From Cytophaga sp. FL35 (lineage in GTDB: Bacteria > Bacteroidota > Bacteroidia > Flavobacteriales > Flavobacteriaceae), in the NCBI RefSeq assembly GCF_014349235.1, contig NZ_JACSOH010000029.1, positions 1 through 54,514 of the forward strand: 54,514 bases of DNA. The letters are read 5' to 3'. A program made the position numbers and the translations under genes. The notes beneath the pieces were generated by a model that was given only the letters and a program-made list of their open reading frames with translations, was not told the DNA's origin and did no database searches. Below, piece after piece: positions 34,176-42,403 of this stretch. Numbering within the stretch: the first letter of the stretch is position 1; each line of letters opens with the position of its first letter.

Positions 34176-34526
34176 ATGAGTAATTATTGGTACATATTGA
34201 TTGGTTTGGCCTTTATCTATTACGGATATGTTGCCCGGGTATTGCTCAACAAAAAAAGAACTTCAAAGAAAAAAGATTCAGAAAAACTTGCTTATTTGCA
34301 TATTAATAATAAATTTGTAGATAAATCAAATAATGAACAGACCGATTTAGGGGCTGTACTCGACCAGATAGACGAGGTGGAAGACACTTCAAAACTTCTG
34401 GAAGCCTTTAAAGAGGGTTCATTGGATGATGATTCAAATTCCTTAACTCGCAAAAAGCATGAAAAGCTCAAAATTATCCGCAACAAGGATATGGCGGAAA
34501 AAGACCCGCCGGATTCCGAAAAATGA
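34176..34526 (+). CDS. Small membrane protein in tra operon
   Basis: A 116-residue protein with one N-terminal transmembrane helix (YWYILIGLAFIYYGYVARVL) and a charged cytoplasmic tail. I do not recognise a family; it occupies the place of TraD/TraC-type genes. Its TGA stop overlaps an ATG (ATGA, 34523-34526), which looks like the expected start of the next gene, traE, but that frame closes after seven codons. See the traE entry. Confidence 0.65.
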   Translation: MSNYWYILIGLAFIYYGYVARVLLNKKRTSKKKDSEKLAYLHINNKFVDKSNNEQTDLGAVLDQIDEVEDTSKLLEAFKEGSLDDDSNSLTRKKHEKLKIIRNKDMAEKDPPDSEK

Positions 34527-34818
34527 ACCCTTTCTTCTCATTTTAATCCTGATTTGCATTCCACTTTGCTCCCATGGGCAATTTGAACAACTCTTACAGG
34601 AAGCACAGGATTTCAAGAACGACTCCAAGACCCTTTCCCGGGAGATCGTTGACATTATCAAGATTATCGCCGGTGTCGCCATTGCGATAACAGGGCTTGC
34701 CTATCTGTACATACGCGATCAGCAGACTGACCTTGCCAATAAGTTGGGAAAGGCCGTCATTGGTATCGCCATCTTTTTTGCCCTGATCGCCATCGGCGAG
34801 GAAATTGCCAACATCTAA
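34459..34818 (+). CDS. traE: TraE (DUF4134), pilin-like T4SS membrane protein; start disputed
   Basis: A small conjugative membrane protein of the TraE/DUF4134 family, VirB2-like. It has a signal sequence (LLILILICIPLCSHGQ) and then two helices (IVDIIKIIAGVAIAITGLAY and LGKAVIGIAIFFALIAIGEE). As annotated it begins at ATG 34459, giving an odd 22-residue basic extension and a 68-base overlap with the upstream gene. A better start would be ATG 34523, in the normal ATGA overlap, but it is out of frame. Adding one A to ATGAACCC would give MKPFLLILILICIPLCSHGQ, a textbook signal peptide. So either a one-base deletion is real or the consensus is wrong. Confidence 0.8.
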   Translation: MKSSKLSATRIWRKKTRRIPKNEPFLLILILICIPLCSHGQFEQLLQEAQDFKNDSKTLSREIVDIIKIIAGVAIAITGLAYLYIRDQQTDLANKLGKAVIGIAIFFALIAIGEEIANI

Positions 34819-34830
34819 ATTTCCCGTCGT

Positions 34831-35154
34831 ATGGAGAATCATTATATCCCTATCAAAAAGGGACTGCAAAAAGATGTCCTATATAAAGGGCTGAAGGCAA
34901 AGTACATCATATATTGTCTGTATTTGGCACTAACGGCCATACTATTAGGGCTGGTACTTTCCACTTTCATTCCGATGGTCTATGCCTTGCTCTTGATGGC
35001 CATCGATATCGCAGTCGTCTTCCTTGTCCTGCTGTTCTATTCCCGTACCTATGGGGCCAATGGTTTTGTCAAAAAACTGGCGGATTCCCAACGGCCCAAT
35101 GCCATCAAAGTTTCCAATCCCTTCAAAAGCCTGTTGCTATGGAAAAACAATTAG
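34831..35154 (+). CDS. traF: TraF (DUF4133) conjugative membrane protein
   Basis: A 107-residue protein with two adjacent transmembrane helices (YIIYCLYLALTAILLGLVLS and MVYALLLMAIDIAVVFLVLL). It starts with a basic amphipathic segment (IPIKKGLQKDVLYKGLKAKY). This is the DUF4133/TraF family, similar in layout to VirB3, which partners the VirB4 ATPase. It follows traE by 12 bases and overlaps traG by 16 bases, consistent with a TraF-TraG complex in the inner membrane. Confidence 0.85.
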   Translation: MENHYIPIKKGLQKDVLYKGLKAKYIIYCLYLALTAILLGLVLSTFIPMVYALLLMAIDIAVVFLVLLFYSRTYGANGFVKKLADSQRPNAIKVSNPFKSLLLWKNN

Positions 35155-37688
35155 CACTTTGGGATGCTTTCCCCATATACGGGTATGAAAGGCAATCCCT
35201 GATTGCCAAGGAAAAGGGATGCGTTACGATTCCCCTACAATTGGAGCTTCCCGAAGTATTCACTTTGGATGCCTCGGAATACGGAATCCTTCAGGAACTG
35301 TTTTTCAACATTATTGCAGTCTTGGGACCTGACCGATTGGTTCATAGACAGGATTTTTTCCTTCAGGAAAATTATCGCCCCATCAGGGAGCGTCTGCATG
35401 GAGATTTTTTGGAACGGGCCAATGAACATCATTTTGAAGGCCGCCCTTATCTGATTGGAAGCCACTACTTATATATAAGTATCGTACCCAAAAACTATAT
35501 CAAGTACAGCTCCAAACGGGCGAATAGTTTCTTAGGAAAGAACAGGGATTTCTACCTAAACCAAACCGTTCCCAACGAATTTATCGATACAGACGTGTTG
35601 GCCGATTTCGAGAATCAGGTTGCGAACGTCAACAACTTGATCAATGCGACCGGACTTGTTAAATCCAGAATCTTAGGTTACGAAGAGCTGTTTTCCGTAA
35701 ACGGGCTCTATGCCAAATATTTCGGGCTTTCCGAAAAAAATTCAAATTTGAGGGATGTTAGTTTTGATGGAAACTCCATCAACATCGGAAACAAACAGGG
35801 TCAATTTTTCACGCTTGAAAATTTGGATCAGTTTACCAAAGACCATATCGGCACCTACGAACTATACGGTAAGTTCACCACCCGGCACAATCGCTTCCCC
35901 ATTGGCAACCTCTTCTCGTTGGGTTTTAAAGTGTCCCATGAACATATCATAAACCAATACATCTATATACCAAACCAAGAAAAGGTTCTTACCAGCCTCC
36001 GAAAAAAGGCTAAAAGCTTTCAGCGTTTCAGCTCGGGCAAGAAAGATGATAGTAATACCATTTATGCCAATCAAATTTATGAATACACCAAAGACGTTCT
36101 TGAAAGCCACAGGGAAACAGTCTTTTATCATCTGAACGTTTTCGGATTTGAAGAAGGGAAAGACCGTCAAAGACAAATGGAAAACACCATTGCATCGGCT
36201 TTCAAGAAATTGAAAATAAATGCGAAACAAAATACTATAGACCGGAAGAACTTGTTTTTTGCGGGGGTGCCTGGAAACGGCATTGGCATTTCATCCGATA
36301 TGTATTTGCCCGTGCCCAGCGATATGGCCTCCGCCCTACTCTACTTTGAGGGCAGTTATAAAGATTCCGTGAAATCGCCCGATGGATTGCGGTTGGTAGA
36401 CCGCATTTCAGGACAGCCACTATCCGTAAGCATTTATCGAGAACCCGAAGAAAAAGATTGGATTTTCAACCGTGGTATGCTGGTCGCCTCCGGTTCGGGT
36501 GGTGGCAAGTCTTACTATGTAAACCACTACATCGCCTCCGAGCTACGGCAGGGTGGTGATGCAGTCATCATGGAGGACGGGAACTCCTACGATAAACTGA
36601 CCGAGGCATTCGGCGGGGTCATTTTGCAGCACGATGATATAAAGCCCTTTACCTTCAATCCTTTCTTATTGGACAAGTACGATTTCATTGAATCTTCCGG
36701 CAAAGAAAAGGCTTTGACTGAAGGTAAGCTGTTACATCTAGTATCTCTATTAAAACTTATTACAGGGAATAAAAACAAGGGCAATGGTCTAGAGGTCACA
36801 AATTCCGTTCTCGAACTTTTGGTTTCACGCTACTATGAAACCATGTGGGAAAACGACGACCAAGACTTTAAGTTTGATACCTTTTTTGGATACTGCAAGC
36901 AGCAAGTCGTGGCTTTGACAAAGGCCAAGAAAATCCCAAAGGAAAAGTTCGACCCCCATGTTTTTCTCTTCCTACTGGAAAAATACCGTTCCTGTGGTCC
37001 AAGGGGGGATTTGCTGAACAAAAAGGACGATAGGATTACAGGGCTTAGCGAAGAAAAGGTGGTATACTTCAAATTGGGAAAACTGATTGATAACGACCTA
37101 CTTTTTCCGATAACTGCTTTGATGATTATGGACATCTTCAATAAGAAGATGCACGACCCATCAAAGCTATCCATCAACAAAATCATAGCGGTCGATGAGG
37201 CTTGGAAAGCTTTGATTACCCCAGAACTGGAACCGTATTTCAATGGTCAATCCAGAATGGCAAGAAAATTTGGCGGTCAACCCATTTTTATATCCCAAAA
37301 AGTAAGCGATTTCATTTCCTCGGAAATTATCAAAAATGCAATCGTAGTCAATTCGCACATTAAAGTGTTTTTGGACATGAGGGATTTTGCGCAATCCTTC
37401 GATAACATTCAGGCCATCATGGGGTTGGGCGAAAAACAGAAACAACTCATCCTATCCATCAACAAAGACCTACCAAAAGACAAAAAACTAAGGGAGGTCG
37501 CCTTTTGTTGGATGGACAAGGTAAAGGTGTACGGAGTGGAAACTTCGCTGGAAGAGAAATGTATCTACGAAACCAATCCTTCCGAAAGTGCGAAAATCAT
37601 CGATTTGCACAAAAAGAACCGTAAAAATTGGGAGCTGACCGCAAAGGCATACGCCTTTGAAGTTTCCCTTAAAAACTTGAAAACATGA
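35139..37688 (+). CDS. traG: TraG, VirB4-like conjugation ATPase
   Basis: The VirB4-type ATPase that powers the transfer channel, 849 residues. I chose ATG 35139 (MEKQLALWDAFPIYGYERQS), which overlaps traF by 16 bases, rather than an upstream in-frame start inside traF. Walker A is in MLVASGSGGGKSYY, about residues 448-460, and Walker B in IIAVDEAWKAL near 680. The N-terminal half (ERANEHHFEGRPYLIGSHYL region) matches the CagE/TrbE/VirB fold. Its stop overlaps traI by 4 bases. It is a core, cytoplasmic membrane-associated part of the T4SS, and appears intact. Confidence 0.94.
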   Translation: MEKQLALWDAFPIYGYERQSLIAKEKGCVTIPLQLELPEVFTLDASEYGILQELFFNIIAVLGPDRLVHRQDFFLQENYRPIRERLHGDFLERANEHHFEGRPYLIGSHYLYISIVPKNYIKYSSKRANSFLGKNRDFYLNQTVPNEFIDTDVLADFENQVANVNNLINATGLVKSRILGYEELFSVNGLYAKYFGLSEKNSNLRDVSFDGNSINIGNKQGQFFTLENLDQFTKDHIGTYELYGKFTTRHNRFPIGNLFSLGFKVSHEHIINQYIYIPNQEKVLTSLRKKAKSFQRFSSGKKDDSNTIYANQIYEYTKDVLESHRETVFYHLNVFGFEEGKDRQRQMENTIASAFKKLKINAKQNTIDRKNLFFAGVPGNGIGISSDMYLPVPSDMASALLYFEGSYKDSVKSPDGLRLVDRISGQPLSVSIYREPEEKDWIFNRGMLVASGSGGGKSYYVNHYIASELRQGGDAVIMEDGNSYDKLTEAFGGVILQHDDIKPFTFNPFLLDKYDFIESSGKEKALTEGKLLHLVSLLKLITGNKNKGNGLEVTNSVLELLVSRYYETMWENDDQDFKFDTFFGYCKQQVVALTKAKKIPKEKFDPHVFLFLLEKYRSCGPRGDLLNKKDDRITGLSEEKVVYFKLGKLIDNDLLFPITALMIMDIFNKKMHDPSKLSINKIIAVDEAWKALITPELEPYFNGQSRMARKFGGQPIFISQKVSDFISSEIIKNAIVVNSHIKVFLDMRDFAQSFDNIQAIMGLGEKQKQLILSINKDLPKDKKLREVAFCWMDKVKVYGVETSLEEKCIYETNPSESAKIIDLHKKNRKNWELTAKAYAFEVSLKNLKT

Positions 37689-38302
37689 AAAGAGCACTAT
37701 TGCACCTATCTGTACTATTGCCGATGGCAATGATGGGCCAGATTCCGGTAACCGATGCCGCCACCAATGCCAGCGTTGGTATGGTGAATAGCCAACTGAT
37801 GAACATCAACATACAGTTAAAAGCCGTGAACAAGAATTTGGCACGGCTGATCAATCTGATGGAAAAGAACAACAACGAGACCTCCAAATCGAGAAAAATC
37901 TTAAAGGAAGAACTCGATGCCAAAAAGACCTCGCCCGATTATGTTATGAAATCGACGGATGTAAACATGACAATAGATTTAAAGGAAAAAATCCTTGAAG
38001 CTTATAGAAGCTCTAAAAATAGCATTCAAAAATGGAAACATCTAGAGCAAGACGAAATTCAGGAGTTTGCGGGTTACACAGCCAATGCGATTGTGGAGGC
38101 CAAAAACCTGTTCAAACAATGCAATGGGATTATCAAAACCAAATCCATCATCCTTCCTGAAGAACGTCTTAAGAAAGTTAGCGGCATCAACTCAAAACTT
38201 GAACAGCTTCTAGACGGTTTGATTGCCTACAATAACAAACTCTCACAGATCAATGCTTTTCGGGAGGCCAAGTTATCCTTGATAAACATGAACAAAGAAT
38301 AA
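37685..38302 (+). CDS. traI: TraI-like secreted coiled-coil protein (DUF4141)
   Basis: A 205-residue protein with a signal peptide (MKRALLHLSVLLPMAMMGQ) and long heptad-rich helices (VNSQLMNINIQLKAVNKNLA, IDLKEKILEAYRSSKNSIQK). The place after traG and the coiled-coil form match CTnDOT TraI (DUF4141), a VirB5-like periplasmic component. It is 4 bases overlapped with traG and 10 bases before traJ. The family match is from layout more than from a diagnostic motif. Confidence 0.72.
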   Translation: MKRALLHLSVLLPMAMMGQIPVTDAATNASVGMVNSQLMNINIQLKAVNKNLARLINLMEKNNNETSKSRKILKEELDAKKTSPDYVMKSTDVNMTIDLKEKILEAYRSSKNSIQKWKHLEQDEIQEFAGYTANAIVEAKNLFKQCNGIIKTKSIILPEERLKKVSGINSKLEQLLDGLIAYNNKLSQINAFREAKLSLINMNKE

Positions 38303-38312
38303 GAAAAGTAAA

Positions 38313-39224
38313 ATGCAGATCACGGAAAAGGGAATACGCGAAACGGTCAATGAAATGTTCGACCAGTACATCGCCGATGCGTTCGAGGCGACCGATGCGA
38401 TTGTTGATATCGGCCAGCAGTTCGCCTATATCGGTATCGCCCTGCTTGCGTTAAAGGTTTTCGTAAACTCCCGAACAAGGGCGGTTTTTTTGGAATACCT
38501 AAAATGGGTTCCCTTGGCCGCTTTATTGCTCAATTACAAGGTAGTCACAATGACCATCCTTGAATTCTATCAAGGAATCGGCAACTCGTTCAAAGCCAAT
38601 GATGTCTCTTGGGACGTGTTGCAAATGAAGGTCTTGGTGACCCAAGTCAAATCCTCTTCCGACTATGCGTGGTCGTGGGTATTACTGAGTGCCGACCCCG
38701 AAGCTTTTCAGGCGTTCGTTCTAAGTTCTATTACCTCCGTGGTGGTTATGATTGCATCGGTCATATCAGCTGTGGTATTCATAGGTATTAAGGCTATGTC
38801 GGTCATCTATCTGTTCGTTCTTATCATTTTCGGCCCATTGAACATTGGACTTTCATTCATTCCCATATTCGGTGGTATGTGGAAGGCATGGCTACAAAAG
38901 TTTATGAGCGTTTGCCTCTGGATTCCTATGCTCTACCTCATTGACAATTTCATGTTGAACATTTTGGACAAACTCATTAGCTCGATACTTCAGGGGGAAC
39001 AAGCCGATTTAGGGCTGGTTCTCACAAGCGGACTTTTGATTTTCATGAACGTTTTTATGTACCTCAAGGCACCAGTATTGTCCAATTTCATTGTTCAGGG
39101 CATGAACGTAAGTGCGGGGCATTTAAAGGATCAGACAAAACACTATACCAAAAAGGCGGCCCAAACTGCGGTCGATGTGAAGACGGGAGGGGCTACAAAG
39201 GGAGTAAGAACATTGATACAGTGA
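38313..39224 (+). CDS. traJ: TraJ, VirB6-like polytopic membrane protein
   Basis: A 303-residue inner-membrane protein with about six transmembrane helices (FAYIGIALLALKVFV, WVPLAALLLNYKVVT, VVMIASVISAVVFIGIKAMS, VIYLFVLIIFGPLNIGLSFI and others). It corresponds to CTnDOT TraJ, the VirB6-like core of the channel. The C-terminal tail is basic and soluble. Neighbours traI and traK are close on the same strand. Confidence 0.87.
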   Translation: MQITEKGIRETVNEMFDQYIADAFEATDAIVDIGQQFAYIGIALLALKVFVNSRTRAVFLEYLKWVPLAALLLNYKVVTMTILEFYQGIGNSFKANDVSWDVLQMKVLVTQVKSSSDYAWSWVLLSADPEAFQAFVLSSITSVVVMIASVISAVVFIGIKAMSVIYLFVLIIFGPLNIGLSFIPIFGGMWKAWLQKFMSVCLWIPMLYLIDNFMLNILDKLISSILQGEQADLGLVLTSGLLIFMNVFMYLKAPVLSNFIVQGMNVSAGHLKDQTKHYTKKAAQTAVDVKTGGATKGVRTLIQ

Positions 39225-39255
39225 ACGCCTTACCGATGAATATGGATTTTAAACG

Positions 39256-39891
39256 ATGGCACAAAAACAGATGAACGATACTTATCACATTTTCAACGAT
39301 TTAAACAAGGTCCGTACCAATAGCAACAAGGTACTTTATTTATCTTTAGCTCTTACGCTGGGTTGCACTTTGTTCAATATTTACTTTGGGTATAAGACGA
39401 ACGAAAGTGCAAAAAACCGTTTTTATTTGCTTGATAACGGACAGAAATTAGCCGCCGTGCGCATCGACAATCCCCAACGAGCGCTCGATATTTTGTGCGA
39501 AGGGCATATAAAAAATTTCCACGAACTGTTCTTTTCGTTAGAACCCGATCTACGATTTATAAAACGGAACATAGAGGGCAAGGCACTCTATATGGTAGAC
39601 CATTCCGGCAAGCGGCTTTACAATCGCCTGCTGGACCAAAATTATTATGAGGATGTCGCAAAGAGCGACTACTCCATTGAAGTGGAGCAAGATTCGGTAT
39701 GGATTGATTACTCCGCTTATCCATTTGCCTTTCGGTTTATGGGAAAACAAAAAATACGCAAGAATGAAAGGACGGAATATCGAAATCTAGTGACCAGTGG
39801 TTTTCTTTTGGAGACCAAATCGACACCGAATAACCTGAACGGGCTAAAGATTATTCGATTCCACGTTTTGGAAAACAATGATTTGCAATGA
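39256..39891 (+). CDS. traK: TraK, VirB8-like bitopic protein
   Basis: A 211-residue protein with one transmembrane helix at about 26-44 (VLYLSLALTLGCTLFNIYFG) and a periplasmic domain (FHELFFSLEPDLRFIKRNIE). This is the CTnDOT TraK layout, similar to VirB8, a scaffold between inner membrane and periplasm. It overlaps traM by 4 bases. It lies 31 bases after traJ, a gap with a possible start nearby but no independent promoter that I can see. Confidence 0.87.
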   Translation: MAQKQMNDTYHIFNDLNKVRTNSNKVLYLSLALTLGCTLFNIYFGYKTNESAKNRFYLLDNGQKLAAVRIDNPQRALDILCEGHIKNFHELFFSLEPDLRFIKRNIEGKALYMVDHSGKRLYNRLLDQNYYEDVAKSDYSIEVEQDSVWIDYSAYPFAFRFMGKQKIRKNERTEYRNLVTSGFLLETKSTPNNLNGLKIIRFHVLENNDLQ

Positions 39892-40880
39892 AACTTGACC
39901 GCGAAACTTTTAATACATGGATTAGACAGCACAAATTATTTGCGCTATCGGCTCCCGTCGTAGTTCTCCTGACGATATATTTCTTGGTTAACAGTCTGGG
40001 TTCGTTCGGACAGGAAACCAAGCCATTAGCCAAGGATGATGGTTACAATAGCCACCTACCCGGACAGGAAAACGAACTTGAAGTACAGGATCCCAATGAG
40101 CTTTACAAAAAGTCAAAGCAGGATTCCTTGGAGCGGTCTCGTTCTACTGGAACCTTAGAAAATATTGTTGATGCCAGACGAAAGAATGATTCTTTGGAAC
40201 TGGTTCTGGAAGAGTTGAACGCATTTTCGTTCGATGATAGTTCATCGACAAGTTCGACTGAAATTATACCTCCGTCGGAAAAAGAATCGATTACCTCAAA
40301 AACTGAACTTCTAGAAAAACTGGAATATCGAAAGATGATATTGGAAGCCCGTGATGAAAGGCTTTCAAGAAGTCAAGATTATTCCGCACCCTATGTGGAA
40401 TCCTCAAACAAACCTATTGTTAGTTCAATTTCCATTGACGCGGCTATCTATCGTGACCAATTTATCCTGCCCGGCAATCGGGTCACGCTCATCTTGAGGG
40501 AAGATGTAGACTACAACGGCAAATTATTGCCCAAGAATACCTTCGTATATGCAAAATCCAACCTACAGGGCGCACGGGTGTTGTTGGAAGTAACCAACAT
40601 TGATAATATAAAAATACCATTAACGGCCGTTGACCAAGAGGATGGCATGATAGGATTACACAACGAACGCGCAGGCGAACTCATCAGTGAGTTTACTGCC
40701 GATGTTCAAGGCCAGGGCATCAATGAATTATCGGAAACCGTCGGTGAACTCTCGGAAACTCCTATGGCCAGAAATCTTATACGCTCTTTCGGCAATTTTT
40801 TCCAGAAGAAAAAATACAGGCAACAAGACAAGATTCTACTAGTCAACGGCGACCGTGTTTATTTGGTACCCAAAACCTGA
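39888..40880 (+). CDS. traM: TraM, VirB10-like protein
   Basis: A 330-residue protein with an N-terminal membrane helix (LFALSAPVVVLLTIYFLVNS), a long low-complexity periplasmic spacer rich in Ser, Glu and Asp, and a C-terminal VirB10-like beta domain (RVTLILREDVDYNGKLLPKN, TFVYAKSNLQGARVLLEV). It would span from the inner membrane to the outer-membrane pore, linking energy to channel opening. traL of CTnDOT is missing between traK and traM. The stop is 4 bases before the traN start. Confidence 0.88.
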   Translation: MKLDRETFNTWIRQHKLFALSAPVVVLLTIYFLVNSLGSFGQETKPLAKDDGYNSHLPGQENELEVQDPNELYKKSKQDSLERSRSTGTLENIVDARRKNDSLELVLEELNAFSFDDSSSTSSTEIIPPSEKESITSKTELLEKLEYRKMILEARDERLSRSQDYSAPYVESSNKPIVSSISIDAAIYRDQFILPGNRVTLILREDVDYNGKLLPKNTFVYAKSNLQGARVLLEVTNIDNIKIPLTAVDQEDGMIGLHNERAGELISEFTADVQGQGINELSETVGELSETPMARNLIRSFGNFFQKKKYRQQDKILLVNGDRVYLVPKT

Positions 40881-40884
40881 ACGA

Positions 40885-41850
40885 ATGGCAAGAAAACTTC
40901 TTTTCATATCCACATTTTTTTTCGTTTCCGCATGTGTTGCACAGAAATGTAGCGATACTCTGGAGGTTGCCAGAAATTACAAGACCATTTTAATATTTCC
41001 TGAAAACATTTCAGAAAGCATTATCGGAAACGACTTCGGATTCATAGCTGATTTGCCCAAGGCCGAAGGGAGCAAATTCCATGGAAGAATTTTAAAACTA
41101 TACTACGATGAGCTGGCCCCCGAAGAAAAAAACTTTACGAACCATACCGTAATAACGGAATCGGGACTGGTCTATGATTTCATTTTGAAACTGACCACAC
41201 GGCCAAAACAATTCACTTGGTACATCAAGCCCGAAATGGCCATTACCAACATTGACGGGGTAAAAAGAAGTGCACAATCTATGGATAGCTCTTCCGAGGT
41301 CAGTGTAACTCAAAATAAGCCTAAAGAAGTAGTGCCCGAACCATTGACTACAACATCTAAGGAACCTACGAACAATTCTATTGATAGGGCGACCAAGGAA
41401 CTTTATGAAAAAGATCCGATGGAATATTACCGGCTTCGATGCTATTACATGCAGTTCGATAAGGCCAAGATCAGTCGCTATTTTGCAAGATTGGACAATG
41501 TATTCCTTTGGCTTAAAGGGGTCTATTTTAATGAAGATGAACTCTATTTTCAATTTCGTATCGAGAATAAGGAAGGTCTGGATTTGGATATTAACTTCAT
41601 TAAGCACCACATAGCCACGAGTTATAGGAATAGTAGCAGCAACCAGCGAATGGAGCTTATCCCTGTTTTTACTTATAAACAGCCCAAAACGGTGGCAGGA
41701 AAGAGCGAAAATCACTTCGTGATTGTCTTTAAAAAATTTGCCTTAGATGAGAAGAAAGAGGTTGTCGTAGAACTGGACGAGGAATCAGGAAACAGAAATC
41801 TTTCCCTAAAAGTCGGGCATGAAATCATCAACAATCCTATACACTTTTGA
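40885..41850 (+). CDS. traN: TraN, VirB9-like protein (DUF4138)
   Basis: A 321-residue secreted protein from ATG 40885. An in-frame non-ATG start 30 bases upstream lies in traM and is less likely. The signal peptide MARKLLFISTFFFVSACVAQ contains VSAC, a possible lipobox. The mature domain (YKTILIFPENISESIIGNDF; FDFILK-type strands; EKDPMEYYRLRCYYMQFDKA region) fits the TraN/DUF4138 family, a VirB9-like outer-membrane-associated partner of TraM. It overlaps traO by 4 bases. Confidence 0.86.
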   Translation: MARKLLFISTFFFVSACVAQKCSDTLEVARNYKTILIFPENISESIIGNDFGFIADLPKAEGSKFHGRILKLYYDELAPEEKNFTNHTVITESGLVYDFILKLTTRPKQFTWYIKPEMAITNIDGVKRSAQSMDSSSEVSVTQNKPKEVVPEPLTTTSKEPTNNSIDRATKELYEKDPMEYYRLRCYYMQFDKAKISRYFARLDNVFLWLKGVYFNEDELYFQFRIENKEGLDLDINFIKHHIATSYRNSSSNQRMELIPVFTYKQPKTVAGKSENHFVIVFKKFALDEKKEVVVELDEESGNRNLSLKVGHEIINNPIHF

Positions 41851-42392
41851 AAATGAAAAAGCTAATTCCCATACTACTTTTAATGGTCAGTCCAATTATT
41901 TACGGACAGGAAGGCAATTATGCCTCATCCATTGGAATCAGTAGTGGCTATGCCGAGGATGGTTTTGGCATTATGGCCACCTATAATTACCACTTGAACC
42001 GCAGTCGCTATGCCCAGCTCAGTGTTTTTGCGGCAGTGGCCGAAGATAAAGGTTCGTTTACCATACCCTATAACATATTCACCGTACAGCCCGGCTATTT
42101 TTTCAAAGTACTGGAACAAAGAACCTATAAAAGCTATGCTTTGAACCTTGGTGGCGGAGCCATAATAGGATACGAAGTCATCAACAATGGCAACAGTCTT
42201 TTGGAAACCGGTGCTATTATTGACGCGAATAGCAAGTTCATCTACGGTGTATATGTAGGTCTTGAAGGGGAACTGACCCTTAGCAACGATTTTTCCCTTT
42301 TGGTTAAGGCCAACGAGTATTATCATGCCAATAGTGATGTAGGGAACTTTTATCCCTATGCTGGGATAGGGCTACGCTATTTTCTTTTTTAA
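41847..42392 (+). CDS. traO: TraO, outer-membrane beta-barrel-like conjugation protein
   Basis: A 181-residue protein with a signal peptide (MKMKKLIPILLLMVSPIIYG) and alternating beta-strand segments with aromatic ends (YNYHLNRSRYAQLSVFAAVA, IPYNIFTVQPGYFFKVLEQR), ending in Phe (GIGLRYFLF), as in outer-membrane barrels. Position and length match CTnDOT TraO. It is 11 bases before the large lipoprotein gene. Confidence 0.84.
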   Translation: MKMKKLIPILLLMVSPIIYGQEGNYASSIGISSGYAEDGFGIMATYNYHLNRSRYAQLSVFAAVAEDKGSFTIPYNIFTVQPGYFFKVLEQRTYKSYALNLGGGAIIGYEVINNGNSLLETGAIIDANSKFIYGVYVGLEGELTLSNDFSLLVKANEYYHANSDVGNFYPYAGIGLRYFLF

Positions 42393-42403
42393 ACCAACCG
42401 AAA

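Noticed and set aside
34914-35138. Longer N-terminus for TraG
   Set aside because: It lies inside traF in another frame; the ATG at 35139 gives the expected TraG start and a short overlap.
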